Shown: piece after piece, positions 24,241-33,800 of the stretch
Layout of the letters: every line of letters starts with the position of its first letter
How positions within the stretch are numbered: the stretch's first letter is position 1
NCBI GenBank assembly: GCA_965200525.1
Contig: OZ241368.1
Location: 5,146,001 to 5,210,000 of the forward strand
DNA: 64,000 nt
Reading direction: 5' to 3'
Source of the DNA: JANNPJ01 sp965200525
Lineage (GTDB): Bacteria; Actinomycetota; Actinomycetes; Actinomycetales; Kineosporiaceae
Notes under the pieces: generated by a model
What the model was told of the DNA's origin: nothing
Seen by the model: the letters and a program-made list of their open reading frames with translations, nothing else
Databases searched by the model: none
Program-made: the position numbers and the translations under genes

Positions 24241-24280
24241 GAGGGGTTCCGCCTGGGTTGCGAACGGACGGCAACCCCTC
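24241..24280 (+). promoter_or_regulatory. Intergenic hairpin 1 (paired with hairpin 2)
   Basis: GAGGGGTT at 24241 pairs with AACCCCTC at 24273; the loop contains GGGTTGCGA. The same loop and flanks recur at 24676. An 8-codon mini-ORF with a strong Shine-Dalgarno (GGAGGTGAT; ATG 24196, stop 24220) lies just before it. This 270-bp gap holds nothing else. Confidence 0.5.
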
Positions 24281-24336
24281 ACCGCCCCAGCAAGTACCGC
24301 CAGCCCAGTCGGTTTCAGTGAGGAAGGACAGCGTTG

Positions 24337-24639
24337 ATGAGCATCACCCATCAGAACGACACCGCGGCCGAGGACTACGACGACGTCGATGCCGGCCCGT
24401 CCGCCGGCGAGCCGGCACCGCGCCCGGCCCCGCACTTGGCCGCTGAGGTGACCGGGTCGGACGACGTCGAGGCCGCCTACCGGCAGTGGGCTCTGAAGCA
24501 GGTCAGCGCTGGGCGGCTCGGGCGGGACGAGGCAGTCGAGTTGGTGCCGGGCGCGGCCCGGCTGATCGACAACGCCCTGGCCGACGACACCGAGGCCGCC
24601 GCGGTGGCGCCTGGTGACGTCGAGTGCGACGAGCTCTAA
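24337..24639 (+). CDS. Small acidic protein (100 aa)
   Basis: ATG 24337, preceded by AGGAAGGACAG. Disordered acidic N-terminus (EDYDDVDAGPSAGEPAPR), then a helical part 'VEAAYRQWALKQVSAGRLGRDEAVELVPGAARLID' and a tail ending VECDEL. It stands directly before the coupling ATPase gene and shares its DEL C-terminus and flanking intergenic modules with the 23839 gene. No family recognised. Confidence 0.55.
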   Translation: MSITHQNDTAAEDYDDVDAGPSAGEPAPRPAPHLAAEVTGSDDVEAAYRQWALKQVSAGRLGRDEAVELVPGAARLIDNALADDTEAAAVAPGDVECDEL

Positions 24640-24675
24640 CCCCGCCCCACGCACTGGCGCCCCTACCTGGGGTGC

Positions 24676-24710
24676 GGGGTTCCGCCCGGGTTGCGACCGG
24701 GCGGAACCCC
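24676..24710 (+). promoter_or_regulatory. Intergenic hairpin 2
   Basis: Perfect 14-bp stem (GGGGTTCCGCCCGG and its complement) with loop GTTGCGA, 37 bp after the stop at 24639 and 58 bp before the coupling ATPase. It may attenuate or process the transfer mRNA. Confidence 0.6.
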
Positions 24711-24767
24711 TCCAAGGGACACGGAACGACCCTCACAGATATCTCCGGGCAGAGACAGGAAGGACAG

Positions 24768-26603
24768 GTGCCCCTGATGGGCAACGGTAATGGCAGGAGC
24801 GCGGCGTTCGCCGCGGTTCGGATGGCCTACCGGTATCCGTGGCAGGTCGCCGGCTGCGGCCTGGCGACCACCACGATGGGTGTCGGCCTGCACAAACTCG
24901 GGGCCGGCCGGGCCGGGATGGTGTTCATCCTGACCGGCCTGATCACCTACATGCTGGCGACGGCGTGGTGGTGGTTGAAGCATGTGGCCCGCCCTCACAC
25001 GACGAAGGCGCTGATCGCCCGGCGGGCGGAACTGGATCAGCGCAGCGACGGCGTCGCCTCCCGCCTGGACATCGCCGAGCACGCCAGCCCCGCCGCCCTG
25101 CGCCAGAAAGCCGCCGTCCTGCGCCCGTCGTTGCGGGAGCTCAGCCGCCGGGACCGGCGGCGGGTGGATCCGAAGCAGTTGGGGGTGGAGATCGCCCGCC
25201 TCGGCTACGGCTGGTACGGCGAACGCGTCTGGTCAGCCAACGAGGACGCCACCGCCCGGGTCGCCGGCCCCCGCACCGGCAAGACGATCAGCCTGGCCTG
25301 CCACGGCCTGGACGCCCCCGGCGCCCTCATCACCACCAGCACCCGCCTGGACCTGGCCGAGCTGGTCCACCAGACCCGCGCCAAGCGCGGCACGGTCCAC
25401 GTGTTCAACCCCGCCGACCTCGGTGGGCTGGCCTCGACGGTGCGGTGGCGGATCCTGGATGGTTGCGAGAACTTCGCCACCGCCCAGCGCCGTGCCGCTG
25501 ACCTCATCCCACCCTCCGAAGGCGAAGGCGAACGTTGGGACGAGCAAGCCAAACGGATCCTACCCCTCTACCTGCACGCCGCCGCCGTCACGGGGCAGTC
25601 GATGCGGGAGGTCATGCGCTGGATCTACGACCCCACCCCCCACTCCCTCGGTGAAGTCGTCGAAGCCCTCGTATCCGTGCCGATCGGTGGGCGGGAGCGG
25701 GCCGCGGCGATCCGCGCGCACCACGCCACCAACGACCGGACCAAGTCCTCCATCACCACCACCATGGCCACCCCGTTGGCGTGGATGTCCGACGACCGGG
25801 CCCGCGACCTCGGCGACGCCGACCCCGACGACCCGGCCCTGTTGGATGTCACGGCTCTGATTGAGCGGGGGCAGACCCTGCACCTGATCGGGCACGAGGA
25901 CCGCACCGGCCTGTCCCCGCTGATCGGGGCCCTGGTCGCGGAGATCGCCCACGCCGCCCGCCGCCTGGCGGCGACGAAGCCGGGCGGGCGGTTGGACCCG
26001 CCGCTGACGATGCTGCTGGACGAGGCCGCCCTGGTCTGCCCCGTCCCCCTCGACCGGTGGACCGCCGACTTCGGCGGACGCGGCGTCACCCTGCACATCG
26101 CGGCGCAGTCCCTGCACCAGCTGCGCCAACGGTGGGGCGACCGCGGAGCGGCAGCGATCATCGCCAACGTCACCTCCTTCATGTGGTTCGGCGGCTCACC
26201 CTCCCCCGACGACCTCACCGACCTGTCCCTGCTCACCGGCGAACACCGGATGAAAGTCATCGGCGACGACCACACAAAGGACAGCAACCGCGACGGCGAA
26301 CGCCGCGGTGAGTACCGGTGGGTTCCCGTCCTCTCACCGGCGCAGATCCGCGCCCTGGCCCCCGGCCAGGTCCTCGTCCTACGGCGCGGCCTCAACGCCC
26401 TGGTCGGGTGGGCCCCCACCGTCCTGGACCGCCGAGGCTGGCGACCCGTCACCCTCAACAACCGCCCCGCCGCAGTCGGTGCCGGGATCGGGGCGCAGGA
26501 CGCGCCGGTGCCGACCGCGGCCGAGCTGGAAACCATGCTCGAAGACGACACCCGCCCCACCGCCAACCCCACCACCCCGCACCCGGGCGGGGGCCAGTCA
26601 TGA
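24768..26603 (+). CDS. VirD4/TraG-type coupling ATPase
   Basis: 611 residues. Two N-terminal TM helices ('QVAGCGLATTTMGVGL' and 'GMVFILTGLITYMLATAWWWL') are followed by the ATPase domain: Walker A AGPRTGKT near residue 170, 'ALITTSTRLDLAELVHQTR' and 'GTVHVFNPADLGG', Walker B 'LTMLLDEAALV' near 410, and a TraM-recognition/TraG-type C-terminal half ('FMWFGGSPSPDDLTDLSLLTGEH'). It would bring relaxase-bound DNA to a transport channel. GTG 24768 or ATG 24777 starts; AGGAAGGAC favours the first. Overlaps the next gene by ATGA. Confidence 0.85.
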   Translation: MPLMGNGNGRSAAFAAVRMAYRYPWQVAGCGLATTTMGVGLHKLGAGRAGMVFILTGLITYMLATAWWWLKHVARPHTTKALIARRAELDQRSDGVASRLDIAEHASPAALRQKAAVLRPSLRELSRRDRRRVDPKQLGVEIARLGYGWYGERVWSANEDATARVAGPRTGKTISLACHGLDAPGALITTSTRLDLAELVHQTRAKRGTVHVFNPADLGGLASTVRWRILDGCENFATAQRRAADLIPPSEGEGERWDEQAKRILPLYLHAAAVTGQSMREVMRWIYDPTPHSLGEVVEALVSVPIGGRERAAAIRAHHATNDRTKSSITTTMATPLAWMSDDRARDLGDADPDDPALLDVTALIERGQTLHLIGHEDRTGLSPLIGALVAEIAHAARRLAATKPGGRLDPPLTMLLDEAALVCPVPLDRWTADFGGRGVTLHIAAQSLHQLRQRWGDRGAAAIIANVTSFMWFGGSPSPDDLTDLSLLTGEHRMKVIGDDHTKDSNRDGERRGEYRWVPVLSPAQIRALAPGQVLVLRRGLNALVGWAPTVLDRRGWRPVTLNNRPAAVGAGIGAQDAPVPTAAELETMLEDDTRPTANPTTPHPGGGQS

Positions 26604-27508
26604 CCACCCACCCCGACACCAGCACCGCCGCTGACCCGGACGTCGACGAGCTGCAGGCCGGCGAGCGGGCCGGCGGCGATGGGAGTGTGCTGCCGGACTG
26701 GGCCGAGCAGGACCCGGTGGTCTGCGTTGACGGGCCGATGGCCGGACACTGGTACACCGCCCAAGACTGGGCCACCCGCCAGGCCAGCGCCCACGCCATG
26801 GCCGAACGCGGTCAGCGCCCGGTCCCCGCCAGCGCCTACGTGCCGACCGGGCGCCACGTCACCCACCCCAACGCGGCCGGCGTCACCGGTACTGCCCTGA
26901 CCTACGAACCGGCCGGCCACGCCCTGACCGAAGCCAGCCGCGACCACCAGGACGAGCCCACCGCAGCGACTTCGGCGCCCACAGACCTGGACCGAGGCGC
27001 CGGGGGGGTCCGGGGCGGGGTGCGGGTCCTGGTCACCGGTTCACGCACCTGGACCGGCTACCGGGAGATCGCCGACGCCCTCGAAGCAGTCCGCGAGCAG
27101 CTGCCGGCCGGGGCCCAGCTGACGATCGTCCATGGTGCTTGCCCCACCGGCGCCGACGCCCTCGCTGACCTGTGGGCCCGCAGGCACGCCGACCAGGGCG
27201 TCTGGGTCGAACGGCACCCGGCGGACTGGGCCACCCACCAGCGGGCGGCCGGGCCGATCCGCAACACCGCCATGGTCGCCGCCGGCGCCGACCTGTGCCT
27301 GGCGTTCATCCAGGACGCCTCCACCGGAGCCACCCACGCCGCCCAGACCGCCCGAGCGGCAGGGATCGCCACCCGCCAGCACGAGCGGGCGACCCGGACC
27401 CGCGACCACGGCGACCAGGCCGACCAGGTGGCCGACCTTCCCGAACCGGCCGATGGCGTCATGGCCGCCGTGGGTGCGGGCGACGTGGACGAGCCGGGGT
27501 GGTGGTGA
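26600..27508 (+). CDS. DUF2493 (SLOG/YspA-like) protein with extra N-terminal domain
   Basis: 302 residues. The N-terminal half has 'CVDGPMAGHWYTAQDWATRQ' and 'VPTGRHVTHPN', a domain I cannot name. The C-terminal half is DUF2493: 'VRVLVTGSRTWTGYREIADAL' followed by 'IVHGACPTGADALADLWARR' and 'NTAMVAAGADLCLAFI', a Rossmann-like fold thought to bind nucleotide-derived ligands. Such proteins are common in phage and conjugative elements, with unclear roles. Confidence 0.78.
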   Translation: MTTHPDTSTAADPDVDELQAGERAGGDGSVLPDWAEQDPVVCVDGPMAGHWYTAQDWATRQASAHAMAERGQRPVPASAYVPTGRHVTHPNAAGVTGTALTYEPAGHALTEASRDHQDEPTAATSAPTDLDRGAGGVRGGVRVLVTGSRTWTGYREIADALEAVREQLPAGAQLTIVHGACPTGADALADLWARRHADQGVWVERHPADWATHQRAAGPIRNTAMVAAGADLCLAFIQDASTGATHAAQTARAAGIATRQHERATRTRDHGDQADQVADLPEPADGVMAAVGAGDVDEPGWW

Positions 27509-28146
27509 TGGCCCGCAAGTACCTACCCGAAGGCGAACTGCTGGCCGCTGCCCTGGCCGGGCGGGTCGACGCCACCGAACACGAGGTCCGCAAGACCTCC
27601 GCCGACGTGGCTGCCCTCGGCCGCGGCCTGGCCGACCTCACCGCCCAGATCCGCACCCTCACCACCAACGGCACCGGCGGGACCGGCACGGACAGTGCCG
27701 CGCAGGACGACGACGAAGACGGCCGGCCGGCTGGGCAGTTGGACTGGTTCGCCGTCGACGACGTCGAGACGGCCCGGGTGATCCTGACCGGGCTGCAGGA
27801 CACCGTCGAGGCCGTCCTGACTCACCACGGGATCAGCCTGGACGTGCCGTGCTGGCCCCTGCACCCGGCCGTCGTCGTCGAGCTCCTGGCCTTGGTCGCC
27901 GAACGGACCGGTGCCTACACCGGGCCGAAGCCGACCCCGGTCTCGGAGTGGCTGACCCGGTGGCTGCCGGCCACCACCGAGCGGATCACCGCGGCCCTGG
28001 CCACGTGCTTGGCCGAACACGGCCACCGCGAACGACCGCACCTCTACGACACCACCGGGTTCGACCCTCTCTCCGCTGCGGCGTGGTGGGCGCGCGAGCG
28101 CCACCTTCCCGCGCCTGAAGCGTTCGCCCTGCCCCGCCTCACCTGA
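27508..28146 (+). CDS. Hypothetical protein of the transfer operon (212 aa)
   Basis: ATG 27508 shares one base with the previous stop (TGATG). N-terminal coiled-coil-like part ('HEVRKTSADVAALGRGLADLTAQIRTL'), then 'DWFAVDDVETARVILTGLQDTV', 'CWPLHPAVVVELLALVAER' and a C-terminal 'WWARERHLP'. The middle resembles DUF4913-like element proteins, but this is a weak impression. Soluble; likely transfer accessory. Confidence 0.55.
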   Translation: MARKYLPEGELLAAALAGRVDATEHEVRKTSADVAALGRGLADLTAQIRTLTTNGTGGTGTDSAAQDDDEDGRPAGQLDWFAVDDVETARVILTGLQDTVEAVLTHHGISLDVPCWPLHPAVVVELLALVAERTGAYTGPKPTPVSEWLTRWLPATTERITAALATCLAEHGHRERPHLYDTTGFDPLSAAAWWARERHLPAPEAFALPRLT

Positions 28147-28203
28147 CTTCAGGCCCTTAGCGCACCCCCCCGTTGTCGTCCCGTCTGTCTTAAGGAGACC
28201 GCC

Positions 28204-28995
28204 ATGACCGAGAACACCGCCGACCCGACGAACCCGCAGAACGCGACCCTCTCCCAGCTACGCGACTGGGGTGTAGCCCGCCAAGCCGGTGAGGCGTCGG
28301 CCCAGAGCTGGCCCGGTTCCCGGGAAATGCTGCGGGCACAGGAGGAACGCCACGAGCACGTCATGAACTACGACCCCAGCCGGCGACTGGAGGCAGCCCG
28401 CGACACCCTCGACGAAGTCTTCGGCTGGAACTACGGCCGCGGTCACCTGATCGTCACCGGCCCCGGCCTACCGACTCACACCCTCGACGCCCTCGCGCAG
28501 CTCGGATTCGCGCCGGTCGAGATCGAAACCGCCGTCGCCGAGCGGATCGACGCCGACGGGAACCTCACCACCGCCGACATCGTCGCGGCCACCGCCGAAC
28601 TCACCGGTGTGCCGGGCACGGAGGACGCCTTCCTTCAGGACACCCACGAACGAGCCACCTCACCTGAAGCCCTGCGCTACGCCGAAGAAGGCGCCTACCA
28701 GGACGAATGGGAGCGGGTCAGCGCACTGCCGTTGGCCGGCCTGCTGGCCGAGGCCGGCCACAGCGACCTGCCCGCCGCGCTGCAGGACGCCGCCGAACGC
28801 CACGGCTACGCCACCTACGACGACCTCGACGCCGTCCTGAGCGGCAAGTGGAACGACACCAGCAAGCAACTGCACCAGGGCATGTCGAACACCGACGCCG
28901 CGCTCTGGGTCGCCGCCGACCCCACCGCCGACACCGGCGACGAAGCCACCGGCCTCGGTGGCAGCCGGCAAAACGACGACGTCGACGACCTGTAA
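28204..28995 (+). CDS. Hypothetical protein of the transfer operon (263 aa)
   Basis: ATG 28204 after AAGGAGACCGCC. Mixed helical protein ('LEAARDTLDEVFGWNYGRGHLIVTG', 'LQDAAERHGYATYDDLDAVLSGKW') with no TM segment. C-terminus NDDVDDL resembles the acidic DEL ends of the 23839 and 24337 products. Not recognised. Confidence 0.6.
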   Translation: MTENTADPTNPQNATLSQLRDWGVARQAGEASAQSWPGSREMLRAQEERHEHVMNYDPSRRLEAARDTLDEVFGWNYGRGHLIVTGPGLPTHTLDALAQLGFAPVEIETAVAERIDADGNLTTADIVAATAELTGVPGTEDAFLQDTHERATSPEALRYAEEGAYQDEWERVSALPLAGLLAEAGHSDLPAALQDAAERHGYATYDDLDAVLSGKWNDTSKQLHQGMSNTDAALWVAADPTADTGDEATGLGGSRQNDDVDDL

Positions 28996-29052
28996 CCCCG
29001 GGGCCGGACTGGCCCGATGCCGCCCCTTCCGTCTGCCCCTGAAAGGACTCTG

Positions 29053-30660
29053 ATGAGCGTGACCGTGATCCGGCAGCCTCGCCGCCGGTCGAAGAAAGAC
29101 CAGGCCCACGACAGCGAACTGGCCCGGCTCGGGTCGAAGGCCGCGCAGGTGCGTTACGCCTGCGAGGTCGTCGCCGCCCAGCCCGGCCCGATGACGGTCC
29201 AGGTGGTCCGGCTGTGGCTGGCCGAGCACGGCGTCGCCGAAAACCCCGCCGACACCAAGCGCCGCACCTACGTGAGCCGGATCGTCAACGACTGGCGCCG
29301 CGAGCAGGGACTGGACGCCACCACCAACGCCCCGAACCCAACCGGCGGGCCCACCGCCGGCACCACCGAAGAACCCCCCGACACCGAGGCACCGGCGAGC
29401 ACGCGGGCAGGAACGAGCACGGTCGCGCCCCCCGACCCGGCACCCACGCCCGACCCCGTCCCCGCCGCCGATGTGCCCGCGCTACTGCGCGCGCATCTGC
29501 CCGCCACCGTGCCCGCGACTGTGCCCGCGGCCCCGCACCCCGGTGTGTTCGTCGCCGAGCACACCGCCGCCACCGTCACGCGCGCAGTGGCGCGTGCAGC
29601 CGAACCCCTTACGCCGGCGCCCACCCAGGTGCCCGCGGATCTGCGCGGGACGCAACCGCGGGCAGGTGCGAGCACCCCGGAGCTGCATCTGGTGAAGCGG
29701 GCGCGTCGTCTGCGGTTCGCGTCTTACCTCGTGCTGTCCGCCGTGGCCGCGGCCGGGGCGGCCTTGTCGTACCAGTCGCTGGAAAGCGCCGCCGCGGATG
29801 TCTTCCCGCACCGTCTGGCGCAGGTCTTTCCCCTCCTGGTGGACGCCCTGATCGTGGGAGCCTCGCTGGCCTACCTCGCCGGCGCCGTGATCGGGCGGGG
29901 CCGGGCCGGGTGGCGGCTGACCGCCCACGTCGGGGTCGGCGGGACCATCTTCCTCAACGCCCTGGCCGCCGACACGCTCCTCACCGTGCCGTGGCACATC
30001 GCCGCCCCGATCGTGTGGTCGGCCCTGGTGGAACTCACCGCCCGCGACCTGCTCGGCGACTACCGCGCCGCCCACGCCCGCCCGGACAGCATCCCGTTCG
30101 CGCTGTGGCTGACCGCCCCCGGCGAATCCGCCTCCACCTGGCTACGCGTGCGCCGCCAGGCCGCCCACGCGAGCGTCCGCGCGGACGTCGGCGCCCATGC
30201 CGCCGCCCGCGAAGCCCTACGCATGGCCCTGCCCGGCCGTGGCGCCCGCAAGGTCCGGCGCGTCATCTCCCGCCAGCTACGCGCCGGATCCATCACCCCC
30301 GCCGCCGTCCTCGCCCAGGCCGTCACGATCATGGGCGCCGTCCCCGCCGGCACCCCCCAGGCCGTCCTGCGTGACGTCCTCGCCAACGCCGTCACCCCAG
30401 TCCCCGGGCAGCCGCCCCCTCCCGCGGCCGAGCCCCGCACTCGGCCGCGCGTGCGATGCCGAACGGCCAGAACCCAGCTTCAGGACAGCGATCACCTCCG
30501 GACCGCGATCCGAGCCCGCCGACAGCCGCGCAGTGCAGCCGCCCCGGGCGGCGCAGACACGGCGCGGCACCGCCCGAACCCGGCATCCAGAGCAGGACAG
30601 CGCAACCCCTACATCGACCTCCCAGCAGAAGCAGAACAGCAGCCAGAAAACCCCACCTAA
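29053..30660 (+). CDS. DUF2637 membrane protein (Spd-like) with N-terminal HTH-like part
   Basis: 535 residues from ATG 29053. The N-terminal 100 residues look DNA-binding ('AAQVRYACEVVAAQPGPMTVQVVRLWLAEHG'). A long Pro/Thr-rich linker follows. The DUF2637 region has four TM helices: 'FASYLVLSAVAAAGAALSYQSL', 'FPLLVDALIVGASLAYLAGAV', 'LTAHVGVGGTIFLNALAADTL' and 'WHIAAPIVWSALVELTARDLL'. The C-terminus is Arg/Gln-rich with falling GC. DUF2637 proteins belong to plasmid-spread loci and may help move DNA between hyphae or cells. Confidence 0.8.
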   Translation: MSVTVIRQPRRRSKKDQAHDSELARLGSKAAQVRYACEVVAAQPGPMTVQVVRLWLAEHGVAENPADTKRRTYVSRIVNDWRREQGLDATTNAPNPTGGPTAGTTEEPPDTEAPASTRAGTSTVAPPDPAPTPDPVPAADVPALLRAHLPATVPATVPAAPHPGVFVAEHTAATVTRAVARAAEPLTPAPTQVPADLRGTQPRAGASTPELHLVKRARRLRFASYLVLSAVAAAGAALSYQSLESAAADVFPHRLAQVFPLLVDALIVGASLAYLAGAVIGRGRAGWRLTAHVGVGGTIFLNALAADTLLTVPWHIAAPIVWSALVELTARDLLGDYRAAHARPDSIPFALWLTAPGESASTWLRVRRQAAHASVRADVGAHAAAREALRMALPGRGARKVRRVISRQLRAGSITPAAVLAQAVTIMGAVPAGTPQAVLRDVLANAVTPVPGQPPPPAAEPRTRPRVRCRTARTQLQDSDHLRTAIRARRQPRSAAAPGGADTARHRPNPASRAGQRNPYIDLPAEAEQQPENPT

Positions 30661-30863
30661 GAAACCGATTCAGCAGTCAGAAAGAAAGCCCAGACCAGTA
30701 CGCAGCCAGTCACCCAAGAAACCCATTCTGAAAGAGCCAAGAACCCCACACCTATGCATCACTGATCGAGTAGGCCGAACCAAGATCAACTAGCCAGATC
30801 GTTTGGCTCATTCTTCGCGCTATTCAGCGCGGTCGAACCCCTTTCGCACGGAGGTGATTTCGC

Positions 30864-33800
30864 GTGGTCGTGACTGTGGCCAAGGCGACGTCGGCGGAGT
30901 ACTACGTCGGCCTCGGCGGCGTGGCCGCCGGCCAGGAGTCGTACTACCTGGACGCCGTCACCGAGGGCGAGCCGCCCGGGCAGTGGTCCGGCTCCGGCGC
31001 AGCCCACCTGGGCCTGACCGGTGAGGTCGACGCCGACGACATGACCGCCGTGTTCAGCGAGTTCGTGAACCCGCAGACAGGGGAGGCGATCGGGTCCGGC
31101 CCACGGGCGTACCGGTCCGTGCAGGACCGCCTGGGCGCCGCTCTGGCGGCTGAGCCGGGGGCGTTGCCGGAGCGGGTGGAGGAGCTGCGCCGGCAGATCG
31201 AGGGCTCGGCGCAGACAAACACGATCGGGTGGGACGCCACGTTCAGTGTCGCCAAGTCCGTGACCGTCGCACACACCGCCGCCCACCGGGCCGAGGTCGC
31301 GGCGATCCGGTCCGGCGACACGGTCCGGGCCGAGCAGTTCGCGGCGATCCGGACCGGGATCGAGTCGGCCATTCTGGAGGCGAACGCGGCGATGCTCGAC
31401 TATGCCGAGACCATCGCGGTGGTGCGGACCGGACGGCACGGCGGTCATTCCGAGACGGCCCGGTGGGAGGCTGCGCCGGGGTTGGTGGTGGCGTCGTTCT
31501 TCCAGCACACGAACCGGAACATCGACCCGCAGCTGCACGTGCACAACCCGATCTTGAACCGGGCCTACTCCGCCGACGGGAAAGCCCGGGCCTTGGACGG
31601 TCAGGATCTGCTGGCGCAGAAGCACGCGCTTGGCGCGGTCGCCGACCGGGTGTTGGAGGAGCGCCTGACGGCGTTGGGGTTCCAGGTCGAGCTGCGCCCT
31701 GACGGGCTGGCCCGGGAGCTCACGGTCGTGCCGACGGCGGTGTCGGAGTTGTTCTCCTCGCGCCGGCAGCAGGTGACGGCGAAGCTGGCCGACCTGATCC
31801 CGGACGCCGAGGCCAAGGCCGGGCGGGAGCTGACCGACCGGGAGCTGTGGCACCTGGCCCAGCACGCCAACCTGTCCACTCGTCGCACGAAGTCGTCCCA
31901 CACCCCGGAGACCCGCGAAGAGATGCTCGCGCGGTGGTGGGCCGAAACCGGGGCCATCGGCACTGGCCTGGAGCAGGTCGCCGACGACATGGCCGCGCAC
32001 CTGCAGCACCGCCGAGGTGACACCACAGATGCGCTGCCGGCGGCGGAGTGGTCGGCCACCGCGATCATCAGTGAGGCGGTCGCGGCGTGCGGGCAGCAGA
32101 AGTCGGCGTGGCGGTCCTCTGATCTGATGTTGGAGATCGCCCGGCGGTTGCCGTCGCTGGGTGGGTTGGATGCCAAGAGCACCCAGCAGGTCCTGACCGG
32201 CCTGGTCGAGCAGGCCCTGGCCGGGGACCTGGTGCGTCAGGTCGCCGGGCGGAACGTCGACGACCTGGCTGAGCTCCTGGACAGCGACCCCGCCACCGCG
32301 AGTAGCGCCGCCGCGGCCCTGGCTGCCGACCCCTCGACTCCGCCGTCGACCCGCCTGTATGCCACCACCGACACCCTCCTGGCCGAGGAAGCCCTGCGCC
32401 GGGCGTCGATCGAACGCGGCGCCCACCACCTGAACGCCGCCGCCGTGAACGCCTGGTTGGACGAGCACGCCCCGACGATCGGCGCCGACCAGCGCGCCGC
32501 CGTCGCCGGGATCGCGGCTTCTGACGCCCGCCTGGCGGTCCTGGTCGGCCCCGCCGGGACGGGGAAGTCCTACGCGGCTGGGGCGTTCGCTCATGCCTGG
32601 TCCGACCTCACCGCGTCTGACGGCGCGCCTGGGCGCGTGGTGGGGTTGGCCGTCTCGCAGATCGCTACGCAGGTCTTGCGTGATGACGGGATCGAGGACG
32701 CCCGCAACATCACTCAGTGGCTCGCGGTCCAGGACAAGCTCACCGCCGGCAGCACCCACCCCGCCGACACGACGTGGGCGTTGCGGGCCACGGATGTGGT
32801 GATGGTCGATGAGGCGTCGATGGTCGCCACCGCCGATTTGCACCGCATCCACATGCTCACCCAGGCCGCCGGCGCCCGCCTCGTCCTGACCGGGGACCCG
32901 CGCCAGCTCGGCGCCGTTGAGGCCGGTGGGGTGATGGGCCTGCTCGACGGGCACGCCGAGACCTACGCCCTGGCCGACGTCCGCCGCTTCGCCACCGGCT
33001 GGGAACCGGCCGCCTCCCTGGCCCTGCGGGACGGCGACCCGGACGCCCTGGCCGAGTACGACCGCCACGGCCGGCTGCTGTCGCACGACACCCCCGACGA
33101 CGCCGTCAACGCGGCCGCCCGGGCGGCGGTCGCTGACCGTCTCGACGGGCGGTCCGTTGTGGTCGTCACCGCCACCAACGAGCAGGCCGCCCAGGTCGCG
33201 ACGGCGGTGCGGGACCAGCTGATCGGCCTCGGCCTGGTCGAGGCCGACGGGGTCCTGCTGGGCTTGGACGGCGGTACCGCCGGGGTCGGCGACCTGATCG
33301 CCGCGCGCCGCAACGACTATGCCCTCGGCGTCATCAACCGCGCCCAATACAAGGTCACCGCCGTCGGCGAGGACGGCTCCCTCACCGTCGTGCCTGCCGA
33401 CCAGACCCAGCCTGCGGGCAGCAGCAGCCCGGCGGGGGAGCTGGTGCTGCCCGCCTCCTACGTGGGTGAGCACGTGCAGCTCGGGTACGCCTCGACCGTG
33501 CATGCCGCCCAGGGCATGACCGTGGACAGCGCCCATCTGGTCACCGACGGGACCATGGATGCCGCCACCCTCTACGTGGGCTTGTCCCGAGGTCGGCTGG
33601 CCAACACCGCCCACGTCTCGCTGAACACTCCGGCCACCGCTGACAGCCGCCCGGCCGCGACCACGGCCGCGGGCGGGCAGGTGCGGCTGGAGGACGCCAC
33701 CACCCGGGCCTCGGCCCGCGCCGTCCTGGAAGCCTCCCTCCAGCGTGACCAGAGCAACCGCGCCGCGACCGTCGAAGCCGAACTGGACGCCGCCCGCCTG

